Source: DATJZH01 sp052146815 (GTDB lineage: Bacteria; Actinomycetota; Actinomycetes; Streptosporangiales; Streptosporangiaceae). From it: a DNA stretch of 64,000 nucleotides. The notes under the pieces were generated by a model. The model saw nothing but the letters and a program-made list of their open reading frames with translations, made no database searches and was not told the DNA's origin. Each line of letters opens with the position of its first letter. Position 1 is the first letter of the stretch. A program made the translations under genes and the position numbers. Below, piece after piece: positions 42,284 through 51,259 of the stretch. The stretch covers positions 34,281 to 98,280 of the forward strand of contig JBKQMG010000134.1 of NCBI GenBank assembly GCA_052146815.1. The letters run 5' to 3'.

Positions 42284-42448
42284 CCGCCCAGCCGCCCGGC
42301 CCGGCCGGCTAGCGCCCGGGCGCCGGCGCGGGCGCGAGCCCCGGATCGGGCAGGCGCAGCGCCGGCGGTTATCGGAGATTGTCACCCTGGCGGGCAGGCG
42401 CGTTAATAGAGTAAAGCGCGAAGACGTCGTCAGCTTATTAAAGGGCTA

Positions 42449-43702
42449 ATGAATACTCAGCATTCCGCTCATTTCCGATATGCACCGGGCCATGCCGCCC
42501 GGACCACGCGGCCCGCCTCGCCCCGCGTGTCCGGCAGGCTGCGGACTGCCGTCGTCGGAACCGCCGTCCTGGCCGTGCTGTGCGCCGGCGCCGCAGTGGC
42601 CGCGACCCGCGGGCAGTCGCCCGCGGCGGCGCGGTGCGCACGCGGATCCGGCAGCGGGCGCTGCCCGGCGCGCCCCGCAGACACGGCCGCGGCGGCCGCC
42701 GCGGGCATCAGCGCTATCGTCTACCGTGGGGCGAAATACCAGCTCAGGGGACCCAGCGCCGTCGCCGCTACCGGCCCGCGCGTGTGGGTCACCAGCGTCC
42801 TCGGCGACTCAGTGACCGCGCTGAGCGCCCGGACCGGGGCCAGCGTCCGGGTCGTGCCGGCTGCGGCCGGAGGGTTCCGCGGGCCTAACGCCATCGCCGT
42901 GGGCGGCAGCCGCCTGTGGATCGCGAATGTGCCCGGTAATTCCATTACCGAGCTGAATTCCGTTACGGGCGCATTAGAGCGAACGCTTTACTCTGGCCTG
43001 CGGCTTAATGACCCGTATGCGCTGGCTCTGGCCGGCGGCAGGCTCTGGGTGGCGAACGCGGGCGCGAACTCGGTCACCGAATTAGCCGCCGCGAGCGGCC
43101 GGCTGCTGGCGACCTTCTCGGGCCGTCGCTACGGGTTCAGCAACCCCTATGCCCTGGCCGCCGGTCACGGCCGCCTGTGGGTCGCAAACGCAGGCGGCGG
43201 CTCGGTCACCGAGATGAACGCGAGCGACGGCGCGCTGGTCAGAGTCCTCACCGGGGGCCGTGACGACTTCGACGACCCGGCGGCCCTGGCCGTCAGCGGC
43301 GGCCGGCTGTGGGTCGCGAACGAGGCCGGCGATTCGGTGACAGAGCTCAAGGCGGCCGGCGGCGGGCTCATCCGCGTCCTGGCGGGCCGGCGTTACGGCT
43401 TCCGCAACCCCGGCGCGATCGCGGCGGGCAGCAGCGGCGTCTGGGTGGCGAGCACGCTGGGCGACTCCGTTTCGCTGATTGATTCTTCCAGCGGCGCGCT
43501 GATCGCGACGCTCGACGCCACCAGGTTCGGATTCGACAGCCCGGACGGCGTGGCCGTGCGGGGCCGCCGCGTCTGGGTCACGAACCTGGCCGGCGACTCG
43601 GTCACTGAGCTGCTGCTGGGCCCCCGGCGGCCAGGCAGCAAGCAGCTGAGCAACCAGCGGCCGAGCAACCAGCGGCACACCAGCGGGACGGCGCGGTCAT
43701 AG
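42449..43702 (+). CDS. Secreted/anchored seven-blade beta-propeller protein
   Basis: 417 residues from ATG 42449 with AAAGGG upstream. A basic N terminus and one helix (TAVVGTAVLAVLCAGAAVAA) act as signal or anchor. From about residue 100 to 392 seven repeats of 43-44 residues follow, each with (N/D)P.A(L/I)A..(G)GRLWVAN.G.NSVTEL...(S)G.L and R(R)YGF between blades. This NHL/YVTN-like design closes a seven-bladed propeller. The tail is polar (Gln/Arg/Ser). It is likely a binding protein on the outside of the cell; the partner is unknown. Its stop overlaps the converging gene by 6 bases. Confidence 0.85.
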   Translation: MNTQHSAHFRYAPGHAARTTRPASPRVSGRLRTAVVGTAVLAVLCAGAAVAATRGQSPAAARCARGSGSGRCPARPADTAAAAAAGISAIVYRGAKYQLRGPSAVAATGPRVWVTSVLGDSVTALSARTGASVRVVPAAAGGFRGPNAIAVGGSRLWIANVPGNSITELNSVTGALERTLYSGLRLNDPYALALAGGRLWVANAGANSVTELAAASGRLLATFSGRRYGFSNPYALAAGHGRLWVANAGGGSVTEMNASDGALVRVLTGGRDDFDDPAALAVSGGRLWVANEAGDSVTELKAAGGGLIRVLAGRRYGFRNPGAIAAGSSGVWVASTLGDSVSLIDSSSGALIATLDATRFGFDSPDGVAVRGRRVWVTNLAGDSVTELLLGPRRPGSKQLSNQRPSNQRHTSGTARS

Positions 43703-46243
43703 CGCGTCGCGGCGCTGCAGGTGGTTCAGGGCCACCCAGCCGACCGGCACGGGCAGCCAGAAGGTCACCAGGCGAAACAGCAGCACCGCGCTGATCGCGC
43801 TCGCTCCGGGCATGCCGGCGGCGGTCAGGCCGGCGGAGAGCGCGGCCTCCACGGCCCCTACGCCGCCGGGGGTCGGCACGACTGAGCCGATGGCGCTGCC
43901 GGTGAGGTACACCACCGCGACGCTGGCCAGTGCGACCGAGGATCCGCCGAGGGCGAGGACCGAGGCCTCCAGGCAGAGGATGTAGGCGCCGGTCAGCAGG
44001 AGCGCGCCGCCGATTCCCTCGGCCAGTTTCGCCGGGTGCTGCGCGATGTCCAGCAGCCGCGGGATGACCTGGCTCAGCGCGGGCGCGAGCCGGGAGCGCA
44101 GCAGCCTGCGCCCGGCCGGGATGGCCAGCGCGATGAGCGCCACCGCTACCAGCGCCGCCAGCGCGATCCAGACCCACGGCGGGACGGTCAGCGATCTCCT
44201 GTGCGCGGTCCGCGTCGTCCGGGTCAGGGCCGCGAAGATGACCAGCAGGATCATGTGCAGGCTGAACGCGACCACTTGCGAGACGCCGACGCTGGAGCCG
44301 GCGTCTGAAGCGCTGACGCCCGCCTTCCGCAGGAAGCGGAGGTTCAGTGCCACCCCGCCGACCGCGGCTGGGGTGACCAGCGTGACGAACGACCCGGCGA
44401 TCTGGGCCAGGAACGTGCGGAACAGGTTCAGCCGTTCCAGGACGAAGCCGGTCAGCTCGAAGGTGGCGCCCACGTAGGTCAGGATCGAGAGCAGGACCAC
44501 CACGAAGATCCACTTGGGGTCAGCATGCCGGAAGACCGTGCTCAGGTGGACCGAGGAAATCTGGCCGATCAGGATGTAGGCCGCGACCACGGTGGCGACC
44601 AGCGTGATCAGCGTGCGCGGCCGCACTCGCTCGAGCTGGACCGGTGCGACCTCGCCGTTCGGCGTGGTGCGCAGCAGGCGCTTGCGCAGGGCGGGCAGGA
44701 CGTCCTTGTGGTGGCGCATCTCCATCCGGGTCGCGCGGTTGAGGGCTACCGGCTGCAGCAGCGGCACCATCGCCGCGAGCTCGGCGCTGCTGAGTTTCTC
44801 CTCGGCCAGATCAGCGGCGCGGTCCGGGCCGACGATGAGGGCCAGCTCGGCCAGGAGCTGGATCAGGTCCAGCCGGACCTGCAGATCGGTGGCGGCGACG
44901 TCGCCATCGCCGGGTTCCAGCAGCATGACCTCGCCGCTTTCGGCGGCGCGCGGCCCGGCGCCGAGGCCTGAGGGCGGGGCGGCTGCGGCCTGGGCCGGGG
45001 TGCACGGTGCCGCGAACAGGATCCGGTCCGCGGTGAGGTTACGGTGGGTCACCCGGTGCTGATGCATTTGCAGCACCGTGTCCCAGACCCGGCGCAGCTG
45101 GTCGTCGGTCGGCTCCGCGTCCCGAGCCGCCAGGGTGGTGCCCTCGTGATGCTCGTTGGCCAGGATGGCCGCCTCAGGTCCGACCCTGATCAGGGCGCTG
45201 AGTCGCGGAGTGGCGACCCCCGCGTCCTCGACGGCGTAGGTGAGCAGCGCGCGCCGCTCGACCGCCTGCTCCACGGTCAGCGGGCCGCTGCGCGAGACCT
45301 GGGTGCGCAGGCGCAGCCGCCGGTAGAGCCGGTAGACGACGTCCGCGGCCTGCTGATCCCGGTCGAAGACCGTGACGTCGCGCCGCGCGCCGTCGCGCAG
45401 GGTCGCGGCGTAGCGCCGGGTCTCCGTGCGAGTGTCCCAGATCCGGCTCATGGCGATCACCGGACCGTCGACCGCGGCCAGCGCGGCGGCGATCTCGTCC
45501 GCAGTTGGCCGGTCCGACACCGAGCCGAACGCGTACCGCAGGCCCGACCCGACCGCCGAGCCGATCAGCAGCGTGATCAGCAGCGACAGCAGCGTGGCAT
45601 GCGTATTGCGCGCATTGGCCAGGCTGGCCACCAGGTAGAAGCCCAGCGCCACCCAGTACGCGCTGCGCCATCGCCGGCGCCCGGCCAGCCCGACCACGGT
45701 GACGTAGGCGGCCAGCCCCGCCAGATAAGGGTCGAGCACGGCCGCGTTATGGACGTGCGCCGTCGACAGGGTCAGCGCGTCATACAGCTGGGCGGCGCCC
45801 TGCAGGCGCAGCAGCGCGTTGCAGATGACCACCACGACGACCGCGGCGAGGCCCGTGCCCAACGCCTCGGCCAGCCGCCGGGGCTGCCGGCGGATCAGCA
45901 TCCGGACCGCCAGGGCCACCGGCAGGATGAGCAGGGCCACGAACGCGACGTCGCCGAAAAAGCCCGCGATAGTGCCGAGCAGCTTCTTGTCCGCGAGCTG
46001 GCTCGCGCCCACCGCGTTGGTCTCCAGGCCGCGGACCGTCGCGCGGGCCAGCAGGCCGAGGCCGACCAGCAGCGCGATCTCGATGCACTCGATGACGGCG
46101 CGCAGCGCGTCGGCCGGCAGCCGGACCCGGGACTCCAGGTGATCGTCGATCCGGACCACCGGCGCGCCCTCAGCGACCGTGGCCACCGGGGTTACCGGGG
46201 CCGCGGCGCGCTCATGCGGCAGGTCTGGTTCCGGGGCTGTCAC
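43697..46243 (-). CDS. Kinase-like plus flippase-like (LPG synthase TM) membrane protein
   Basis: 848 residues. An N-terminal block of about seven helices (residues 45-240) leads to a cytosolic kinase-like region (about 250-510) with LQMHQHRVTHRNLTADRILF, equal to the HxDLxxxN loop but with Asn for Asp, and EVMLLEPGDGDVAATDLQVR in place of the DFG loop. A second membrane domain (about 545-845) has the UPF0104/LPG-synthase-TM signs: VGATFELTGFVLERLNLFRT, FVTLVTPAAVGGVALNLRFL and VPTPGGVGAVEAALSAGL. Such proteins are thought to flip lipid-linked substrates. The kinase-like part probably recognises a lipid or nucleotide. It is the end of the minus-strand run before the Tad locus. Confidence 0.82.
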   Translation of the reverse strand: MTAPEPDLPHERAAAPVTPVATVAEGAPVVRIDDHLESRVRLPADALRAVIECIEIALLVGLGLLARATVRGLETNAVGASQLADKKLLGTIAGFFGDVAFVALLILPVALAVRMLIRRQPRRLAEALGTGLAAVVVVVICNALLRLQGAAQLYDALTLSTAHVHNAAVLDPYLAGLAAYVTVVGLAGRRRWRSAYWVALGFYLVASLANARNTHATLLSLLITLLIGSAVGSGLRYAFGSVSDRPTADEIAAALAAVDGPVIAMSRIWDTRTETRRYAATLRDGARRDVTVFDRDQQAADVVYRLYRRLRLRTQVSRSGPLTVEQAVERRALLTYAVEDAGVATPRLSALIRVGPEAAILANEHHEGTTLAARDAEPTDDQLRRVWDTVLQMHQHRVTHRNLTADRILFAAPCTPAQAAAAPPSGLGAGPRAAESGEVMLLEPGDGDVAATDLQVRLDLIQLLAELALIVGPDRAADLAEEKLSSAELAAMVPLLQPVALNRATRMEMRHHKDVLPALRKRLLRTTPNGEVAPVQLERVRPRTLITLVATVVAAYILIGQISSVHLSTVFRHADPKWIFVVVLLSILTYVGATFELTGFVLERLNLFRTFLAQIAGSFVTLVTPAAVGGVALNLRFLRKAGVSASDAGSSVGVSQVVAFSLHMILLVIFAALTRTTRTAHRRSLTVPPWVWIALAALVAVALIALAIPAGRRLLRSRLAPALSQVIPRLLDIAQHPAKLAEGIGGALLLTGAYILCLEASVLALGGSSVALASVAVVYLTGSAIGSVVPTPGGVGAVEAALSAGLTAAGMPGASAISAVLLFRLVTFWLPVPVGWVALNHLQRRDAL

Positions 46244-46309
46244 TATGAGATCGTTTCACCCTTTGCCCGGCCGGCTAAACCCGACCGGCCGATCGGCGTC
46301 CAGCCCAGG

Positions 46310-49300
46310 TCAGCCGCGTGACCAGACCGGCCGCGGATCAGGTGCGGCCAGCAGCTCCCGGTATAGGGCGGCCGTCCGCGGATGGGGCTGTCCGTCGGCG
46401 GCGATCTCGGCGATCGCATCCAGGCAGCGGCTCCACGCATCCCGCACCCCGGTCAGGTTCCCGGCCGCGTGCTCGGCCTGCATCAGCGCCCGCCATAGCT
46501 GCTCGGCCCCGGTGTCGCCGGCCAGGCCGGTCCGCGCGGCGCGGGCAGCGGCCGCGGAGTCGCCGGCGGCCAGCTCAAGCTCGGCCAGCAGTTCCGCCCC
46601 GTCCACGATCTGGGCGCGCACGGTCTCAGTCAGCGCCGGATCGAGCCACCAGTAATAACAGCCGCTGAACGGCTGCCCGCGGATCAGCCGCAGGGCGCTG
46701 CGCAGTGCCGCGGCGTCCCGGTCCTGGAGGCCGGCGTTCGCCAGCTGGTCGAACTCCGCCCAGTCGAAACGCGCGGCCGGGTGCAGGGCGTACTGGCCGG
46801 ATCCGCGGTGCTCGATCCACTCGCGGCCGTCGGGCAGCCGTCCCAGCTGGCGCCGGGTCCGCACGATCAGCTGGCGGAGCGAGTCACTGGCCCGGGGATG
46901 GTCGGGATCAGCGCCGAGCAGATAGCGCAGCTGCTGGTTGGACAGGCCGTCCTGGCCGTTCAGGGCCAGGGCGAGGACCAGCTGGCTCTGCGCGGGCAGC
47001 AGCGCGGCCGGAGAGCCGTTGATCGTGAAGGTGCCGAGTACCCCGATCCGCAGGCTCGGCTGCTGTTCCTGGCCCTGCTCCTGGTCGTCGCCGCGGTCGT
47101 CGGCCTGGCCGGCGCCCGGCCCCGGGCCCGGGCTGTGCGGCAGCTCGTCCTCGCCGGTCGCCTCCTCTTGCCAGGCATCCGGCTCCGGCCAGGTATCCGG
47201 CTCGGGCCACGCCGTCGCATCGAGATCGCCGGATTGCTCCAGGTCAGCAAGGGCAGGCGCCTGGCAGGGCGGCCAGGACGAGCCGTCGTAGGGCGGCTCG
47301 TCGGCGGCCACGTCGTGCTCAAGCGCGGCGGAGGCGAACATGCTCGCCAGAGCCTCGTAGTCCGCGTCGTCCAGCGGCTGCGGCCACGCCTCCAGGCCGA
47401 GCGGCCAGATCCGGGCCCGCATTCCGGCGGCCTGGGCCGGGTCGCTGGCCAGCTCGACGCTGGCGGGCACCGGATGGCCGGCCGGGGCATCGGCCCCGCC
47501 GGGGATCAGCGCGGCCATTCCGGCGGGATCCCCGCAAAGATCAAGCAGCAGCGCAAATTGGCCCGGCGTCGGTGCCACCCGGCTGACCAGGAGGGTCAGT
47601 GCCCAGTCCTCGTCGTCGGGGGCGGCCAGCCGCTGCTGCCGGACCTCGGCCGCGGCCCTGCCCAGCCGGCGCTCCAGCGCTACCGCCTTCACGGCCAGGA
47701 GATCCAGGGCCTCGTCCAGGGCGTCGCACCGGGTGGCCCGCCCCCCGGCCGCCGCCAGCTCGGGGAAGCCGACCAGGATCAGCTCGTACCAGCCAGCGAG
47801 CTCGCTGCTGCCCAGCTCCGCCGCGGCCGTCGTCAGCACCCGGTCGGCGAGGTCGCCCGGCCCTTCGACCGTGGTCACCCGCAGGTACTCCAGGTCCAGC
47901 AGCAGGTAGCCGTCGTGCGTGGCACCGACGGTGAACAGCCCCGGCAGCAGGTCGGCGGCGCCGGCGGCGAGTGAGCGCAGCGGGGCTGCGGCCGGCAGCG
48001 GCAGCGGCAGCCGCCACGCCAGGCCGTGGCGCCCGCCGGGAACGGTGAACGGCTCCGGGGGCGCCTCGCTGGCCGGGCTGGCGAGCAGCACGTCCATCCA
48101 GTCCGGGCTCACGTGGACGGCGGTGATCTCCGGGATCGGCTGGCCGGCGGCCGCCAGCCCGGAGCCGAGGCCGGCGAGGGCCGCGCGCAGCGCCGGGGCG
48201 GCCTGCGCTTCTTCTGCCTGCCGCTGCGTCTCGGCGCGCAGGCGGCGCTCGGCGGCCAGGACGGGCGCGCTGACCGGCAGCGGAATACGGCGGCCGGGCC
48301 GGCGTGACTGCCGCTGCCGGTGCCGCATCCGGGCGAGCGTGACCGCCGCTCCCCCAGCGAGCATCCCGGCCGCGAACACGGCCGCCGGCGGGATCCGCTG
48401 GGAGTCGGTGAGCACGCTCGCGGCGGCGGCCCCGGTCCCGGCTCCGTTACCGGCGCCGTTGCCGCTGACGGCCGTCACGATGGCGGGCGGGCTCGCGGGC
48501 GGCGCGAGGCCGTCCACCGGCGCGGGCCGAGGCGCCAGGGCAGCTGACGGCGCGGCGGCGGCGCGCGCAGCGGAGTCGCGTGCTGGGCTGGTGGCGGGGC
48601 CGCGCGCCTGGGTAGCGGCGGACTCTCGGGCCGGGCTGGCGGCGGGGTCGCGCGCCGGGCTCGCGGCCGGATGAGGACGGCGGAACCGCTGCTCCCTGGA
48701 CGGATGCGGCCCGTGCCCGTTCGGCCCGGAATGCCGCTGGCCCGCCGCAGAGTGCCCGGCTCCTGCCGCGGGCAGCTGCAGCACCCAGCCGGGCATGATG
48801 ACCGAGGGATCGGTGAACGGATGGCCGTCGCCCATGTCATGCCCCTGGTTGAGGCGCACGATCTCGGGATAGCGGTCCCCGTCGCCGAGGTAGCGCTGGG
48901 CGATCGTCCACAGGCAGTCGCCTGGCCGGACGGTTATCAGCTGAGAGAAGCTCATGCTCATCACCTGGGAAACGGCCGATCCGGGTTCGTGACCGGTCCC
49001 GGCCTCGACCGGGATGGCCGCGGCCAAGTGCGCCGGGGCGGACTGGTCCGGGCCGGACTGCGGCGTGGCGGCTGGTGCCGGAGTGGCCGGTGCCGGGCCA
49101 GCCTGGACCGGGGCGGCCGAGGCGGGCGGCATCGGCGCGACGGCGGCCGTGGCGGCCGGCTGGCCGGCCAGCAGCACGACTGTCGGGCCGCCGAAGCTGA
49201 GCAGGGCCAGCGTGACCAGGTGACCGGCGGCACTCTGCAGTCCGCCGAGCCGCAGCCTCGGGGCCGCGCGGCCCCGCAGCGCGGCCTGAACCTCGGCCAG

Positions 49301-49543
49301 AACGGCTACCGTGAAAGCCGCCCACGCCAGCCAGCTGATGTCGCGGACGGCGGCCAGGAAGATCGCCCCGTTGTCACGGCGCAGCAGCAGGTGCCCCAGA
49401 TGCTGCCAGTCCGGCACGTGCGAGGGCAGCGGCGAGCCGCCGAGTGAGTACAGCAGCACGGGCAGTCCCGCGAGCAGGACCAGCAGCGTGATCAGCGCGG
49501 CCGCGCTGCGCAGCAGGCGCGCGCTTGCCCGGCCCCGGCTCAT
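46310..49543 (-). CDS. LysM and BTAD domain membrane protein of Tad locus
   Basis: 1077 residues. Helices at 10-35, 60-85 and 105-125 (AALITLLVLLAGLPVLLYSL first). LysM at about 200-260: LITVRPGDCLWTIAQRYLGD, VIMPGWVLQLP. A disordered Ala/Pro/Ser region with repeated (S)PARD(P/S)AA units follows, then one more helix near 385, a large unassigned domain (about 420-800), and a SARP-like part: winged helix LRIGVLGTFTINGSPAALLP and a BTAD tetratricopeptide domain to the end. These proteins sit at the end of actinobacterial Tad loci; a link between the cell wall, pilus assembly and transcription or signalling is likely. Its start overlaps the previous stop (ATGA). Confidence 0.85.
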   Translation of the reverse strand: MSRGRASARLLRSAAALITLLVLLAGLPVLLYSLGGSPLPSHVPDWQHLGHLLLRRDNGAIFLAAVRDISWLAWAAFTVAVLAEVQAALRGRAAPRLRLGGLQSAAGHLVTLALLSFGGPTVVLLAGQPAATAAVAPMPPASAAPVQAGPAPATPAPAATPQSGPDQSAPAHLAAAIPVEAGTGHEPGSAVSQVMSMSFSQLITVRPGDCLWTIAQRYLGDGDRYPEIVRLNQGHDMGDGHPFTDPSVIMPGWVLQLPAAGAGHSAAGQRHSGPNGHGPHPSREQRFRRPHPAASPARDPAASPARESAATQARGPATSPARDSAARAAAAPSAALAPRPAPVDGLAPPASPPAIVTAVSGNGAGNGAGTGAAAASVLTDSQRIPPAAVFAAGMLAGGAAVTLARMRHRQRQSRRPGRRIPLPVSAPVLAAERRLRAETQRQAEEAQAAPALRAALAGLGSGLAAAGQPIPEITAVHVSPDWMDVLLASPASEAPPEPFTVPGGRHGLAWRLPLPLPAAAPLRSLAAGAADLLPGLFTVGATHDGYLLLDLEYLRVTTVEGPGDLADRVLTTAAAELGSSELAGWYELILVGFPELAAAGGRATRCDALDEALDLLAVKAVALERRLGRAAAEVRQQRLAAPDDEDWALTLLVSRVAPTPGQFALLLDLCGDPAGMAALIPGGADAPAGHPVPASVELASDPAQAAGMRARIWPLGLEAWPQPLDDADYEALASMFASAALEHDVAADEPPYDGSSWPPCQAPALADLEQSGDLDATAWPEPDTWPEPDAWQEEATGEDELPHSPGPGPGAGQADDRGDDQEQGQEQQPSLRIGVLGTFTINGSPAALLPAQSQLVLALALNGQDGLSNQQLRYLLGADPDHPRASDSLRQLIVRTRRQLGRLPDGREWIEHRGSGQYALHPAARFDWAEFDQLANAGLQDRDAAALRSALRLIRGQPFSGCYYWWLDPALTETVRAQIVDGAELLAELELAAGDSAAAARAARTGLAGDTGAEQLWRALMQAEHAAGNLTGVRDAWSRCLDAIAEIAADGQPHPRTAALYRELLAAPDPRPVWSRG

Positions 49544-50001
49544 CGGCCGGGGCCCGTGACGCCCGCTACCAGGACCGCGGTCGCCGACTCGGTCGCGGAG
49601 ACTGAGTCGATGCCGATGAGGGACAGGATCGACGTCGGCGCGGTGATGGTGACCGTGACCCGGATGGAGTTGCGGCCGGCCGGCCGCGCAGTCCCCCGGT
49701 AGCCCCCGGCGGCCAGGTAGTGCTGCGCGGCGGCGAGCGCCTGGCCCTGGTCGACGGTGAATGTGCCCGCCGAGTAGGCGGCGGCCTGATTGACCATGCC
49801 GGCCCCGGCCCTGGCCGCTTCCTGGGCGGCTGCCGCCGCGCTCTGGTCCGCGTCCAGCTTGGCGCCGCCGTCGACAACGAGCCCGGCGAGCGCGAGCAGC
49901 GCCACGAACAGCACGGCGAGCATCAGGATCAGCGACCCGCTGTCCTGCCCGTCCCGTGCCGCGAGGGCCGCCCGCGCCAACGTCATCCGCGCCAGGGTCA
50001 T
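49540..50001 (-). CDS. TadG/TadE-like pseudopilin (third)
   Basis: 153 residues from ATG 50001, with GGGAG six bases upstream; an ATG at 50109 would overlap the preceding gene and give 189 residues. N terminus DGQDSGSLILMLAVLFVALL followed by ALAGLVVDGGAKLDADQSAA is a prepilin-type helix: cleavage after Gly would leave SLILML, with Met where Flp/TadE have Glu at position +5. AAAQEAARAGAGMVNQAAAY and SIRVTVTITAPTSILSLIG match the TadE/TadG-like body. It is likely a minor pilin. Confidence 0.8.
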   Translation of the reverse strand: MTLARMTLARAALAARDGQDSGSLILMLAVLFVALLALAGLVVDGGAKLDADQSAAAAAQEAARAGAGMVNQAAAYSAGTFTVDQGQALAAAQHYLAAGGYRGTARPAGRNSIRVTVTITAPTSILSLIGIDSVSATESATAVLVAGVTGPGR

Positions 50002-50086
50002 CCGCCGCCGCTCCCGGGTCCCGGGCAGGCCAGGGCAGCCTTCCCGGCAGCCAGGATGCTCCTGGTGTGTGACAGTCACTGTGACA

Positions 50087-50617
50087 TCACCGTCCCCGGT
50101 AAGGATCAAGCGGTGAGCTGAAACTGGCGGTAAGCCGTTTCCGGCCGGGCAGGCCCGGCAGGACGAGGTCAGACAGCGGCACCCAGCAGGTCACGGTCGC
50201 GGTGACGTCGGCGGGCTGGCCGAGCGGGGCACCGAAGGCGGTGGCTGCGCCGGGAGCGCTGACGGTGGGGGCCGGCGTGCAGTCCAGTCCCTCCTGCGCC
50301 AGCTCTGCCTGGGCGCTGGCCGACGCGTCCTGGATGGCCTGCTGCGGCGTGCGCGCGATCGAGGCCTGCCGCGCGGCGTCGCGCGCCGCGGCCTGCACCG
50401 AGCCCTCCGCGACGGAGGTGCGGCCCGCGGCGATCAGCAGCGCGATGAGAGCGAGCACGACCGGGGCGATCAGGACCAGTTCCAGCGGCGCATTACCCGC
50501 CTCGCGGTCACCGCGGCAGCGGCCGGTGCCACGGCGGCGGCCGGTGCCAGCAGGGTGCGCGGTGTCATCACGCCGGCGCGCGGGGCCGGGGTTCGCGTGT
50601 GCGCTGCGCGGGATCAT
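50087..50617 (-). CDS. TadE-like pseudopilin (second)
   Basis: 176 residues from ATG 50617, overlapping the preceding stop (ATGA). A basic leader of about 43 residues ends in REAGNAPLELVLIAPVVLAL: G/NAPLEL is a prepilin site with Glu at +5 as in Flp pilins. The body has AAARDAARQASIARTPQQAI and an outer region with two Cys (LDCTPAPTV, VTCWVPLSDLVLPGLPG). Minor pilin of the Tad apparatus. Confidence 0.85.
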   Translation of the reverse strand: MIPRSAHANPGPARRRDDTAHPAGTGRRRGTGRCRGDREAGNAPLELVLIAPVVLALIALLIAAGRTSVAEGSVQAAARDAARQASIARTPQQAIQDASASAQAELAQEGLDCTPAPTVSAPGAATAFGAPLGQPADVTATVTCWVPLSDLVLPGLPGRKRLTASFSSPLDPYRGR

Positions 50618-51024
50618 GGCGTGGTGAACTGCTCCATCGGGGCAGCGGCCGCCTGAGTCACGTGCACGGGCAGTCCGGGCACCAGCGAGGGCACGGTGCC
50701 GGTGACCACGACGCGGACGGTTCCCGGCGCGCTGCCCGCGGGTGCCGCGGGCGGCACCTGCACCGAGGCGGCGGGGCTCTCCAGGAAGCCCGGCGCCGCG
50801 GACCGGGCGAACGCCAGCGCGGCCTGCGACCCGGCTCCGGGCGCGGCGCCCCGCACCCGGGCCGCGTCGACGCCCTGGCGGGCGGCTGCGAGGGCGGCCT
50901 CCCGGGCCAGGTACCACACCGACGCCTGGACGATCACCATCAGCGCGGCCAGGAAGACCGGCACGATGATGACATAGCTCAGCGTCAGCGCACCGTCATC
51001 GCGCCGGCCCGCTAAACGGCGCAT
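50614..51024 (-). CDS. TadE-like pseudopilin (first)
   Basis: 136 residues from ATG 51024. RRDDGALTLSYVIIVPVFLA gives a prepilin site G/ALTLSY: Ser replaces the usual Glu at +5. ASVWYLAREAALAAARQGVD and PGTVRVVVTGTVPSLVPGLP follow. It lies 2 bases after the Flp-like gene and overlaps the next one by four bases. Confidence 0.82.
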   Translation of the reverse strand: MRRLAGRRDDGALTLSYVIIVPVFLAALMVIVQASVWYLAREAALAAARQGVDAARVRGAAPGAGSQAALAFARSAAPGFLESPAASVQVPPAAPAGSAPGTVRVVVTGTVPSLVPGLPVHVTQAAAAPMEQFTTP

Positions 51025-51026
51025 CG

Positions 51027-51227
51027 CTACGGCAACTGCTTCGCGGCGTGGTGGATCGCCGTGGTGAAGATGACGCCCGCCACGCCGGCTGCGACGACGA
51101 GGATGCCGGCGATCACGATCCACTCCAGCGTCAGGGCGCCGGACTCAGGCTGCCCGTCGAGGGCGGCCCGCGCCCGGCAGCGGGCCCGGCCGAACAGGTA
51201 GCGCACCATCTGCAGCATCGGTTCCAT
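51027..51227 (-). CDS. flp: Flp-like major pilin
   Basis: 66 residues, GGAAGG upstream. The site ESGALTLEWIVIAGILVVAA gives G/ALTLEW: Glu at +5 and an aromatic at +6, the Flp pilin motif (G/xxxxEY) with Trp for Tyr. The mature product of about 34 residues is nearly one hydrophobic helix ending AIHHAAKQLP. This is the expected size of Flp after cleavage by the A24 prepilin peptidase encoded at 57920-58657. It probably forms the fibre. Confidence 0.85.
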   Translation of the reverse strand: MEPMLQMVRYLFGRARCRARAALDGQPESGALTLEWIVIAGILVVAAGVAGVIFTTAIHHAAKQLP

Positions 51228-51259
51228 CGGGACCTTCCTTCCTCGGCGCGCGGGCCGCC

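Noticed and set aside
45044..46321. Plus-strand frame opposite the kinase/flippase-like gene
   Set aside because: Shadow frame with no domain; the minus-strand gene is well supported.
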